Below, in pieces: positions 8,262 to 16,243 of a stretch of DNA of 64,000 nucleotides. The notes under the pieces were generated by a model, which was given only the letters and a program-made list of their open reading frames with translations, ran no database searches and was not told the origin of the DNA. This DNA is from JAPOUP01 sp026708635. Its GTDB lineage: Bacteria; Pseudomonadota; Alphaproteobacteria; Rhodobacterales; Rhodobacteraceae. Each line of letters starts with the position of its first letter. Position 1 is the first letter of the stretch. Location of the stretch: contig OZ241336.1 in the NCBI GenBank assembly GCA_965200115.1, positions 434,001 through 498,000 on the forward strand, read 5' to 3'. A program made the translations under genes and the position numbers.

Positions 8262-8415
8262 GGGAAAGCCCCGGGCGGATCGCCCTCCACGCGCCGCGGG
8301 CCGTCCCCGGCGCGCCCGCAGGCATGCCTTGCGCCGCCCGGAGGGGCCGGTTAGGCTCGGATCCAAAGGGACCGAGCCGTTTCCGTGCGGAATCGGGGGG
8401 GTCGGAGGGCGCGAA

Positions 8416-8486
8416 AAGCGCAACGCCCGGCCCTTCCCTCCGCTCGGGCTCCGCCCTCGCTCCGGAAAGGGCCGGGCGTTGCGCTT
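8416..8486. repeat. long palindrome, 20-bp perfect stem
   Basis: Left arm 8416-8435 and right arm 8467-8486 are exact reverse complements around a 31-base loop that is itself GC-rich and partly self-complementary. It lies downstream of the IS30 transposase gene and may be part of that element's right end, a terminator, or a separate palindromic repeat. Confidence 0.75.
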
Positions 8487-8574
8487 CGGAGTGGCGCCGG
8501 GGATCAAAAACGGTAGAACCAAAATTGGATTACAGACCTTGACATTACTTCTCCCCCGCCTAAGCATGTCTTCC

Positions 8575-8741
8575 GCAACAAATCTAACTGACCCCGCTCT
8601 GTCGGGTCGCCCGCCGAATACAACAGCCCTATGACCTGGCATGGGGGTAGCTTCCCGTGCCCGGCGAACAGGCGGGGCATTCTTCCAGTTAGATTGTTGC
8701 AACGGCCCGGCACCCGCCGGGCTGGAGCGCGGGAAACGGGA
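8575..8741 (+). ncRNA. structured RNA element, HEARO/omega-RNA-like, copy 1
   Basis: About 167 bases ending at the start codon of the XRE-type gene. The closing stem pairs GCAACAAATCTAACTG (8575-8590) with CAGTTAGATTGTTGC (8686-8700). Inside, GCCCGCC pairs with GGCGGGGC, with conserved loops CGAATACAACAGCC and GGCGAACAGG and an apical GGCATGGG/CCCGTGCC hairpin. A second hairpin, GCCCGGC-ACCC-GCCGGGC, and AGCGCGGGAAACGGG follow. The copy at 31433-31604 keeps the folds and loops but has different closing-stem sequences that still pair. As I recall it, the CGAAUACAACAGCC...GGCGAAC pattern resembles HEARO RNA, the guide scaffold of IscB; this was not checked against a model. Confidence 0.6.
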
Positions 8742-9191
8742 ATGCCTCGGACAAAAGACAGCCTGACCGCCCGGTGGCTGTGGAACTGGGTCGTTAGAGA
8801 ACGGAAGCGGCGGAAGATCAGCCGTTCGGAGTTCGCCCGCCGCCTCGGCATACGCCGGGAAAGCCTGTACCGGATGGAAGTTGGGCTGACGGGTTCCGCC
8901 GCGTCCACACTCCTGGAGGCTTTGGATCAACTGGGAGCGTTGGGAGCGGTTGCCGAGATAGGCGACATGGACTGGCACGGGGCGGTACTGTCGCTGTCCA
9001 AGCACGAAACGGATCGATATGACGCCATCGCCGAGGCCTCGGGCATCACCCGCGCCCAGGTTGTCAGGCAGCTGGCCGCCGAGGGGTTGCTCGCCAGGCA
9101 GCGGCCTCACGCGGCGAATTTGCCTCCGGGGACGGAACGGAGCGGCATTATGCCATCGCCGGAACCGGTGGACTCACCCGACAGCGGGTAA
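8742..9191 (+). CDS. XRE-type helix-turn-helix regulator preceded by structured RNA
   Basis: Predicted 149-residue protein. Residues about 12-60 form a helix-turn-helix domain (VRERKRRKISRSEFARRLG, then IRRESLYRMEVG). A second short segment (SGITRAQVVRQLAAEGLLA) looks like a ribbon-helix-helix or winged helix. The start codon and next two codons (ATGCCTCG, giving MPR) belong to the conserved repeat element, which places ATGCCTCG at the same point in its other copy. Just past the stop, another frame encodes RQRVIRQLAAEGL and a stop, an apparent partial tandem copy of the C-terminal segment separated by a frameshift near 9147. Targets unknown. Confidence 0.6.
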   Translation: MPRTKDSLTARWLWNWVVRERKRRKISRSEFARRLGIRRESLYRMEVGLTGSAASTLLEALDQLGALGAVAEIGDMDWHGAVLSLSKHETDRYDAIAEASGITRAQVVRQLAAEGLLARQRPHAANLPPGTERSGIMPSPEPVDSPDSG

Positions 9192-9978
9192 TCCGGCAGC
9201 TCGCCGCCGAGGGGCTCTGATAGCGCGGAACAGGCCCGGAAAGCGGCGGGCAACGGCGGAGAACGTCGTGTTCCCTGAGATGGGGTTCCGGTTCAGCGGG
9301 GGGGGACCGACGCAATGGAACTGCGCTCCGCGTCGGAGAGCGAGCGCCCGGTGATGACGGTAGACCGGGGGCGGGAGGATTCGTTCGGGAAGCTGGCGAC
9401 TGTGCCGCGCGGTAGCGGTGCGCCCGCGCCGGAATTGTAGGGGTGATCCGGCAACCCGCGGCAAGGGACCGGAAAATCCACCACCGCGCCATTCATGGAA
9501 ACACCCCGGACGCCTCCAAAACCGGGATTCCGGATCGCCTGTCGAGTTGTGCGGATAGCCGTGGCGACCCGCAAACGCAATCGCTTCGGCCCGCGGTCAT
9601 CGCGGTTTTCGGCCCGGATTGAGTGCGTCCATCGGATGCGCCGAACCCGGATTGTCCGCGAACGGGGCCGTCCAGCAAAAGGTCCCTTGCCGGACAGTCC
9701 GTCGCAACGGTTCGCTAAGACCGATGTTCCGGCGGACGCCCGTCCGCTTACCCCGTCAGCGACACCGTATTGATCCGTCGGTCGCGCTAGGGTCGCCGGG
9801 CGTTTTCACACGCCCGTCGGCAACCCCACCGTCAAGCGCCGGGACAACGGGTTCCCCGAAGCCGCCACCGCAGGGCGGCGTCTCCGCGACGGTCCCGGGC
9901 CGCTGCAGGTATGGACCGTTCCGTTGCCTTTCCCGGGGCCGAAATGGCGCTCCAGGCAGCCCGCCCCCGCAGCCCTCA
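9192..9978. other. stretch without a convincing gene
   Basis: About 790 bases. The first 30 hold the frameshifted duplicate tail of the XRE-type gene (RQRVIRQLAAEGL, stop near 9220). An approximately 108-base repeat occupies 9564-9672. A G8 run lies near 9299-9306. Small open frames exist on both strands but none has a ribosome site or recognisable motif. Confidence 0.4.
9564..9672. repeat. left copy of approx. 108-bp inverted repeat flanking DUF3102 unit
   Basis: This segment matches the reverse complement of 11847-11954 at roughly 80% by eye, including a 20-base identical core around GATTGAGTGCGTCCATCGGA. The two copies bracket about 2.2 kb containing the DUF3102 gene, which suggests the ends of a decayed element. 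Confidence 0.6.
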
Positions 9979-10173
9979 TCACGGGTCTGCGTCCGACCCG
10001 GCCGTGGATCCCGACCCGTCCACGCCGTTGCCAGGCGCTGGAAAAGTTTTTGGAAACGCCTCCTCCATCGCCCGACGCACGGTGTCGGGCAGCCGACACT
10101 CCCAAACGCCCCTGTCGTCATCGTAGCGCCAGTCAAGAAAGCGTTCACTTCCATCGTAGCCGTCGGTTTTCAC
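9979..10173 (-). CDS. small hypothetical protein
   Basis: A 64-residue frame beginning MKTDGYDGSERFLDWRYDDDRG. It is acidic, with aromatic and charged residues distributed like a real protein, and ends in a Gly/Ser/Asp-rich tail. No domain recognised. It lies inside the segment bracketed by inverted repeats, on the same strand as and downstream of the DUF3102 gene. It could be a cargo gene; spurious translation is not excluded. Confidence 0.35.
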   Translation of the reverse strand: MKTDGYDGSERFLDWRYDDDRGVWECRLPDTVRRAMEEAFPKTFPAPGNGVDGSGSTAGSDADP

Positions 10174-10470
10174 GAGTCGCCAGTGAATAACTACCGGCTG
10201 GCGCCGGTAGCGTCAGGGAGGTGCCTGCCAGGATACTGAAGTACGGGTCCGTCCGTGATGGCGCCGGTGGTCGCCGGGAAGTGGCCCCGGCCCCAAAAGC
10301 GGCGTCCCCGGCACCGCCCGCGGATTTCGGGGAACCCGCGGCGGACCTGGCGGCGGACGGCGCGCACCCGCACGGCCGGACCGCCGGTCAGGACCCTGTG
10401 GCGGTACCTCGTCGCCCGGACGATATGGTAACGGTGGCAATGGACGCAATGCGCGGAGCGATCATATTGC

Positions 10471-10540
10471 ATGACCATGTCCTTCCGGAAATGAGCCTTC
10501 GCCCTGAACGGGCGGCTCATTTCCGGAAGGACATGGTCAT
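10471..10540. repeat. 27-bp perfect inverted repeat over the stop of the DUF3102 gene
   Basis: Arms 10471-10497 and 10514-10540 are exact reverse complements. The 16-base loop contains its own GCCC-TGAAC-GGGC hairpin. The stop codon of the minus-strand DUF3102 gene (10537-10539) lies in the outer arm. It could end or stabilise that transcript, or be a palindromic insertion that supplied the present C-terminus. Confidence 0.85.
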
Positions 10541-11673
10541 AACACGATTCGTTTTCGCTGAAGCAATATCCGACTGGAAGTCGGAGGCTTCGAACCAACG
10601 AGTGGAAAGTGAAACGATTCCATCATGGCCGCGAACTTCGGTGGAGCGAGGCCGGCCGCATCGAGCAACTCCTCCGCCGGGACAAAGCCGGGATGCGCCC
10701 CGTAAAGCTTTCTCAGGACCCTTTTCATCTCACCGGGAAGGGGTCGCCGAAGGAGCGTCGCTTTCGCGACCTCGGTGCTGACGAACGTTTCCTCCGACCC
10801 GTTCCCGTCCCCGTAGGGCGGCGCGGTCCACGCCACCGCGTCGACAAGCGCGGACACCTGGCCGGCCGAAAGCCGAATGCCGTTCCGCTTTTTCGCCGCC
10901 GCCTTCAGTTCCGGGAGCATCGCGTCCATCCGGGGGAAATCGGAATCGGATTCCGATTTCTCCCGACCGGACTTCCGCCGCAGGGCAGCCAGAGCGGCGT
11001 TGACACCGCCCGCTTTGTGCAGTGTCTCGCCGGTGTAATCCGCCTTGGCCAGCGTCATCATGTTGCGCGCGACGCGGGGCTCGATCCCGGCCTGCTCAAG
11101 CACCGCCGCTTCCAGTTTCAAGAAGGCCGCGCGAAACTCCCGTCTGCACCACTTGCACCGCGCCTCGCCGTCGCACGGCTGGCGGCAGTCAACGCATAGC
11201 CCCTCCGCGTGACGCTCTGCCCTAATGGCTTTGCGGCGAGTCGACGGGGGATCCGGGGTCTCAGTGGGTGTCGGGTCGTCCTCCAAATCCGTCACGGTGT
11301 CGTTTTTGCCGCGCTGGACCATGCCGGCCAGCGCGGCCTTGATACCCTTGTCCGCAAGGGTTTCCGCGCTCTCGCCGCTCGCGGCAAGCTTCATCATGCG
11401 CTGCGCCGTCCGCTCCGGAATGCCCGCGCGCTTAAGGAAGGGAATCCACTCCCCGTGGTCGCATTCGGCCTTGGCTTCGGCGAGCATGGACCCGCAGTCG
11501 AGATAGGCTTGCGCGGCCTCGACAGATTTGGAGCGGCCGAGCCGGAACGCCTCGCCGACCCGATCGGCCAGGACAGTGAGTCTGTTCGACAGGGGCGGGT
11601 CGGTGACTTCGGGTTTGGCAGGCTGGGCGTCACCGGCCGGTTTCCTATGTTCTCGGTCGGTCTCATGTGTCAT
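10537..11673 (-). CDS. DUF3102-domain protein
   Basis: Predicted 378-residue soluble protein starting at MTHETDRE (GGAGATGTGAA ribosome site). Residues about 40-80 (YLDCGSMLAEAKAECDHGEW followed by IPFLKRAGIPERTAQRMMKLA) match DUF3102, found in plasmid, phage and island proteins with presumed DNA-binding helix-turn-helix character. A second related motif appears near 200 (EQAGIEPRVARNMMTLAKADY). Between them, CVDCRQPCDG and CKWCRREF form four CxxC-type cysteine pairs likely to bind zinc. Function unknown; the gene type points to a mobile-element cargo or plasmid-derived regulator. Confidence 0.65.
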   Translation of the reverse strand: MTHETDREHRKPAGDAQPAKPEVTDPPLSNRLTVLADRVGEAFRLGRSKSVEAAQAYLDCGSMLAEAKAECDHGEWIPFLKRAGIPERTAQRMMKLAASGESAETLADKGIKAALAGMVQRGKNDTVTDLEDDPTPTETPDPPSTRRKAIRAERHAEGLCVDCRQPCDGEARCKWCRREFRAAFLKLEAAVLEQAGIEPRVARNMMTLAKADYTGETLHKAGGVNAALAALRRKSGREKSESDSDFPRMDAMLPELKAAAKKRNGIRLSAGQVSALVDAVAWTAPPYGDGNGSEETFVSTEVAKATLLRRPLPGEMKRVLRKLYGAHPGFVPAEELLDAAGLAPPKFAAMMESFHFPLVGSKPPTSSRILLQRKRIVL

Positions 11674-12048
11674 TTCACATCTCCATAATATGATGGTTAG
11701 TCCCCATAAATTGCGGTGTTTCTCTTTTCCGCATTCCCGAGTTCCACCGCTTCCTGAAGGGCCGGCTGGACGCCGAACGGACCGACGAACTCGCCACCAT
11801 GATGCGCAAGGCGGGACTACTGATATGAAGATCAATCCGGCACCGCACGGCCCCGGTCGCAGACAATCCGGGTTCGGCGCCTCCGATGGACGCACTCAAT
11901 CCTGGCAGAAAATCACGATGATTGCGGGTCGAAGCGATTATGTTTGCAGATCGCTACAGATAGCGTCCGTCATCGAACGACACGATTTCCTCGGAAAACA
12001 CCTCGATGGGTCCATATCGATACCCCGAGTCAGTGCGACGGTTACGGA
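11674..12048. other. spacer with repeat copy, no gene
   Basis: This stretch contains the DUF3102 promoter region, the right inverted-repeat copy (11847-11954) and unassigned sequence before the monooxygenase remnant. No coding region is supported. Confidence 0.4.
11847..11954. repeat. right copy of approx. 108-bp inverted repeat
   Basis: Reverse-complement partner of 9564-9672, roughly 80% identical by eye. It ends about 95 bases before the monooxygenase fragment begins, consistent with insertion next to or into that gene. Confidence 0.6.
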
Positions 12049-12819
12049 AATACGCCCCGATCGCCGCAAGGTTCTCCAGTCCTGTTGAAGACCGGAAGCT
12101 CTCCCCGCGGCACTGCATTCGCTGGCAAGAACGCGGAATGTGTGTTCATAGATGTTGGCGATGTCGAGCCGATCCCGGAACAATGCGCGCGTATCCGTGC
12201 GGCGGCGGTTGCCGAGAGCCGCCAACCCGACGCGATCAAGGTGATCTCGGCAATATCATGTGCGGTCGCCAGATCAACCGAGGAGGCGCGGAAAAAGCGT
12301 CAATCCATGCTCTCGGCGCGAAATCCGGATATCGCGGCCGCGTCCTACGCCATGTTTGCCGGTCCGGAAATCGGAAACCACCCGCCGGATATGCCGATGT
12401 ACTCTCTCGCGACCGAAATGTCGCAAACCCGGATCTTGCGACATGGACATACCACGGTAGGAGAGGTACTTGAGGATTGGCACGGGAACGGCGTAAAGCC
12501 AGAACCTCTGGTAGGCACCGGCGCCGAGATCGCGGACACTCTGATCGCATTCGCGGACGATGCGGATATTGATGGCTTTGTCCTGACGCCCCTGGTCCAG
12601 CCGATGGGGACTTTGGACTTTGTCAACGGGGTTCTTCCGGAGCTAGATCGCCGGGGCGCGCGGTCAGTGAACGACGCGGAGGATAAGGCTGGCGGCGGAC
12701 CGAAGACCCTTCGGGAGAGCCTCTTCGGCCCTGGCGACGCGTGGCTGGCATTGGATCACCCGGGCGCCGCGTTTCGCGAACCCTCACCGGGTCGCCGGAG
12801 CGGAGCCCAAGGAGAATGA
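12049..12819 (+). pseudogene. 5'-truncated FMN-dependent (NtaA/SnaA-type) monooxygenase
   Basis: About 255 residues matching only the C-terminal half of luciferase-like flavin monooxygenases (normally about 450). Landmarks are PRSPQGSPVLLKTGSSPRG, GTGAEIADTLIAFADDADIDG (about 20 residues, typical of the family) and FVLTPLVQPMG..DFVNGVLPELDRRG near the end. The N-terminal half with the flavin-binding strands is absent; the sequence before it is the inverted repeat. The stop at 12817-12819 lies 20 bases before acoA, so the intact gene probably once stood at the head of that operon. Confidence 0.75.
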
Positions 12820-12839
12820 CTGATAAGGAGGAACGTTGA

Positions 12840-13814
12840 ATGGTTAGTGGACTGCAGCTATCGCGCGAGGATCTCACGCAGGCCTATCGGCGCATGCGTC
12901 GAATTCGGGTTTTCGAGAACACCCTGCATGCCGAATTCGCGGCGGGCGAGATTCCCGGCTTCGTGCATCTGTACGCCGGGGAGGAGGCATCCGGTGTCGG
13001 GGTCTGCATGCACCTCGATGACAGGGACGCCATCGCGTCGACCCATAGGGGGCATGGACATTGCATCGCAAAGGGCGTGGAAACCGGCCCTATGATGATG
13101 GAAATTTTCGGTCGCGAGGACGGTATCTGCGGCGGCAAGGGCGGCTCGATGCATATCGCCGACCTTTCCAGGGGCATGCTGGGCGCGAATGGAATCGTGG
13201 GCGCCGGCGGGCCATTGGCCTGCGGCGCCGCCCTGACGGCCAAAACATTGGGAACGGGCGGTGTCGGCGTGGCCTTTTACGGCGACGGAGCGTCGAACCA
13301 GGGCTCTATCCTGGAGAGCTACAATCTGGCGAAGATCTGGAATCTACCGATGGTCTTCGTCTGTGAGGACAACGGCTTCGCGGAATCCACTGCGTCATCC
13401 TGGTCGGTCGGAGGCAGCCAGATCGATCGCGGAAAGGGCTTCGGGATCCCGTCGCGGGAAGTCAACGGCAATGACTTTTTCGAGGTTTTCAACACCGCCG
13501 GTGAAGCCATCGAACGGGCCCGCGCCGGTGAGGGGCCAACGCTCCTGCACATGCGCCTGGCGCGCTACTACGGCCATTTCGAGGGCGACGCCATGACCTA
13601 TAAGACCGCCGAGGAGCAGGCCACCGAGAAGGCCAACGATCCGCTGGACTTCTTCCGCGGCCGGGTAATCGAGACACAGCTATTGCGACAGGCCGACCTT
13701 GATGCGGTTGATGCCGAAATCGATGCGGAAATCGCGGAAGCCTTGGCCGCGGCAAAGGCGGCGCCGATGCCACCCACGGACCAACTGACCACCGACGTTT
13801 ACGTCAGCTACTGA
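12840..13814 (+). CDS. acoA: acetoin dehydrogenase E1 alpha subunit (TPP-dependent)
   Basis: Predicted 324-residue alpha subunit of a thiamine-diphosphate E1, of acetoin dehydrogenase rather than pyruvate dehydrogenase type given its partners. It has an AAGGAGG ribosome site. Visible motifs are THRGHGHCIAKG, GGKGGSMH and the TPP motif GDGASNQG...NLAKIWNLPMVFVCEDN. With AcoB it forms the alpha2beta2 E1 that cleaves acetoin into acetaldehyde and an acetyl unit passed to the lipoyl arm of AcoC. It overlaps no neighbour and is followed 13 bases later by acoB. Confidence 0.9.
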   Translation: MVSGLQLSREDLTQAYRRMRRIRVFENTLHAEFAAGEIPGFVHLYAGEEASGVGVCMHLDDRDAIASTHRGHGHCIAKGVETGPMMMEIFGREDGICGGKGGSMHIADLSRGMLGANGIVGAGGPLACGAALTAKTLGTGGVGVAFYGDGASNQGSILESYNLAKIWNLPMVFVCEDNGFAESTASSWSVGGSQIDRGKGFGIPSREVNGNDFFEVFNTAGEAIERARAGEGPTLLHMRLARYYGHFEGDAMTYKTAEEQATEKANDPLDFFRGRVIETQLLRQADLDAVDAEIDAEIAEALAAAKAAPMPPTDQLTTDVYVSY

Positions 13815-13827
13815 GGAGGACGCTGAA

Positions 13828-14856
13828 ATGCCAATGAAAAGCTACCGCGAAGCGATCAACGAGGCGTTGGTGCAGGAGATGGAACGTGACGAACGCGTTA
13901 TCCTGATGGGTGAGGATATCTCGGGCGGAACCGGAGGCAACGGCGACCAGGACGCCTGGGGTGGCCCGCTTGGCGTGACCAAGGGGCTTAGGCCAAAGTT
14001 CGGTCCGGATCGGGTACTGGATACGCACCTGGCCGAGATTTCCTTTGTCGGGGCGGCCGCCGGCGCCGCCGCCACGGGTCTGAGACCGGTCGTGGAACTG
14101 ATGTTCGTCGACTTCATGGGCGTCTGCTTTGACCAGATTTTCAATCAGGCGGCTAAATTCCGGTATATGTTTGGCGGGAAGGCGGTGACGCCGATGGTCG
14201 TACGCATGATGTACGGGGCCGGATTCCGGGCGGCGTCGCAGCACTCGCAATGCCTCTATCCGATGTTCACCCACATTCCGGGGCTCAAGGTGGCGCTGCC
14301 TTCAAACGCCTACGAGGCCAAGGGGCTCCTGACCCAGGCCATCCGCGACGACGATCCCGTCATGTTCTTCGAGCACAAGATGCTTTATGACGAGACGGCC
14401 GAAGTGCCGGACGAACCTTATGCGATCCCCTTCGGCGAGGCGAACGTCACCAGGGAAGGCGACGATGTCACCGTCGTGGCCTTCGGGCGCATGGTCAATA
14501 TCGCCAACCAAGCCGCCGACAGCCTGGCGAAGGCGGGCATCACCTGCACGGTCGTCGACCCTCGTACGACCTCGCCGCTTGATACCGAGACCATCCTGGA
14601 AACCGTCGAGGAAACCGGACGTCTTGTCGTCGTGGACGAAGCCCATCCAAGATGTTCCATGGCTTCCGACATCGCGGGGCTTGTGGCCGAGAATGCCTTC
14701 GGCGCGCTCAAGGCCCCGATCAGGCTCGTCACCGCGCCCCATGCTCCCGTGCCGTTCTCACCCGCGCTTGAGGACGCCTATATCCCGAGTGTCGGCAAGA
14801 TCGAGGATGCCGTGCGCGACGCTATGGGGCACGGCTCAAGGGAGGCCGCGGAATGA
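13828..14856 (+). CDS. acoB: acetoin dehydrogenase E1 beta subunit
   Basis: Predicted 342-residue beta subunit with the transketolase-type pyrimidine-binding region (EAINEALVQEMERDERVILMGED) and C-terminal transketolase domain (VVAFGRMVNIANQAADSLAKAG and VVDPRTTSPLDTETI). GAGGAGG precedes the start. Length is normal. The stop overlaps the acoC start by 4 bases (ATGA), indicating translational coupling. It completes the E1 active site with AcoA. Confidence 0.9.
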   Translation: MPMKSYREAINEALVQEMERDERVILMGEDISGGTGGNGDQDAWGGPLGVTKGLRPKFGPDRVLDTHLAEISFVGAAAGAAATGLRPVVELMFVDFMGVCFDQIFNQAAKFRYMFGGKAVTPMVVRMMYGAGFRAASQHSQCLYPMFTHIPGLKVALPSNAYEAKGLLTQAIRDDDPVMFFEHKMLYDETAEVPDEPYAIPFGEANVTREGDDVTVVAFGRMVNIANQAADSLAKAGITCTVVDPRTTSPLDTETILETVEETGRLVVVDEAHPRCSMASDIAGLVAENAFGALKAPIRLVTAPHAPVPFSPALEDAYIPSVGKIEDAVRDAMGHGSREAAE

Positions 14857-15953
14857 GTGGCATTGAGGCGATCACCATGCCCAAATGGGGCCTTGCCATG
14901 CTGGAGGGCACGGTAACCGGCTGGGACGTTGCCGAAGGCGACGAGGTCTCCGCCGGTCAGGAGATCATGGAGATCGAGACGTCCAAAATCGCCAATGTCT
15001 ACGAGAGTCCCGTTTCCGGGGTCATCAACCGCATCGTGGCGACGGAAGGCGAAACGCTGCCCGTGGGCGCGCTCCTGGCGGTGGTGGCCGGGGCCGGAAC
15101 GGAGTCCTCGGTCGTCGACGCCTATATCGCGAACTTCCAGGAAAACTTTGTGCCGCCCGAACCCGACGGCGACGACGGCCCCGCGGCCCAGACCATCGAG
15201 GTGCCGGGATTCACGATCAGGCGGCTTGCGATGGGCCCCGGGACCGGGACCCCGATCGTGCTGATCCACGGGTTTGGCGCCGATCTGGAAAGCTGGGCCT
15301 TCAATCAGGCGGACCTTGCCGCCGAGCGTCCCGTTCACGCAATCGACCTGCCGGGGCATGGCGGATCGGGCAAGGACGTGGGCGACGGCTCGGTTTCCGC
15401 CCTTTCCGCGGCGGTTGTCGCCTATATGCGGCACGAGGGCCTCTCGGACGCGCATCTTGTCGGCCATTCCCTTGGGGGCGCCGTTGCGGTGGAGGTCGCC
15501 CGCGGCGAACCCGACCTGGTCTCCGCGCTGACATTGGTGGCGCCCGCGGGTTTCGGGCCGGACATCGCGGGTGACTTCATAGATGGCTTCATCTCGCAGT
15601 CCCGCGCGCGCAGGCTCCGCGGAGTGCTGGAAATGCTGGTATCCGATCCGGGGCTTGTCACCGCGGATATGGTCGAGGGTGTCCTGCGCTTCAAACGGCT
15701 CGACGGGGCGCTGGACGCCCTGAAGGCCGTGGCGGCGGCGAATTTTGAGGGTAACGCGCAGCGAAACGATTTGCGCGATCGCCTGTCCGGACTGTCGCAA
15801 CCCGTTCGGGTCGTCTGGGGCAGCGAGGACCGCGTGTTGCCAGCAAGCCATGCCGACGGCATGGAAGGCGCCCGGATCACCTTGCTGGAACGGGCGGGCC
15901 ATATCGTTCACATGGAGAGGGCCGCGGAGGTAAACCGAACCATATTGGGCTGA
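14853..15953 (+). CDS. acoC: acetoin dehydrogenase E2: lipoyl domain fused to alpha/beta hydrolase
   Basis: Predicted 366-residue AcoC-type E2. An N-terminal lipoyl domain (about 4-80) carries the lipoylation lysine K45 in EIETSKIANV. After a linker, residues about 120-366 form an alpha/beta hydrolase with VLIHGFGADLESW and nucleophile elbow GHSLGG (S206). This architecture, instead of the usual 2-oxoacid-dehydrogenase catalytic domain, is specific to acetoin systems. It would accept the acetyl group and pass it to CoA. No E3 (lipoamide dehydrogenase) or AcoR regulator is seen nearby, so E3 is presumably shared. Confidence 0.88.
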   Translation: MSGIEAITMPKWGLAMLEGTVTGWDVAEGDEVSAGQEIMEIETSKIANVYESPVSGVINRIVATEGETLPVGALLAVVAGAGTESSVVDAYIANFQENFVPPEPDGDDGPAAQTIEVPGFTIRRLAMGPGTGTPIVLIHGFGADLESWAFNQADLAAERPVHAIDLPGHGGSGKDVGDGSVSALSAAVVAYMRHEGLSDAHLVGHSLGGAVAVEVARGEPDLVSALTLVAPAGFGPDIAGDFIDGFISQSRARRLRGVLEMLVSDPGLVTADMVEGVLRFKRLDGALDALKAVAAANFEGNAQRNDLRDRLSGLSQPVRVVWGSEDRVLPASHADGMEGARITLLERAGHIVHMERAAEVNRTILG

Positions 15954-16243
15954 ACGCGGACATGGGGAATCGTCCCGGATCAATCGGCTTCCGGAGGCCG
16001 GGACAGTCTCGGACGGACGGCGTCGCGCATCGGGCCAACGGTCTTGGGGTGAAGGAACCGCGCGTCGAACGTTGGCTCTGAAGGCAGTCGCGAGCGATTT
16101 CCGTATGGCGGGGCGCGGTTCCCGGTGGGCTGGGTGAAAGTGTCCGCGATCCCGTTCAATGACATCCCCTGCACGCCAGGGGCCCGCTCGATGCCATCGC
16201 GCGCGGGCCAGACAGCCTCGGGTTTCGCCCCCCGAACGCCCGG

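Larger units (their letters stand above)
7198..8491 (+). mobile_element. IS30-family insertion sequence (ends tentative)
   Basis: The IS30-type transposase gene at 7302-8261 defines the element. Candidate ends are GAGGTGCAACACCCG at 7198 and, inverted, GAAGCGCAACGCCCG reading back from about 8488 (12 of 15 bases alike). No target duplication could be confirmed, so the boundaries are provisional. It lies immediately upstream of the porin A operators, between them and the regulator at 8742. Confidence 0.5.

Noticed and set aside
7284..9110. 608-residue open frame on the minus strand across the IS30 transposase and XRE-type gene
   Set aside because: It is the antisense shadow of a GC-rich transposase gene and crosses the structured RNA. 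It has an Arg/Pro-rich, motif-free translation.
9564..11954. complete integrative element with integrase
   Set aside because: Flanking inverted repeats are present, but no integrase, recombinase or transposase lies between them, so only a transposon-like unit is proposed.
14778..15983. 401-residue minus-strand frame opposite acoC
   Set aside because: No motif, and it lies opposite a gene with clear lipoyl and hydrolase motifs.
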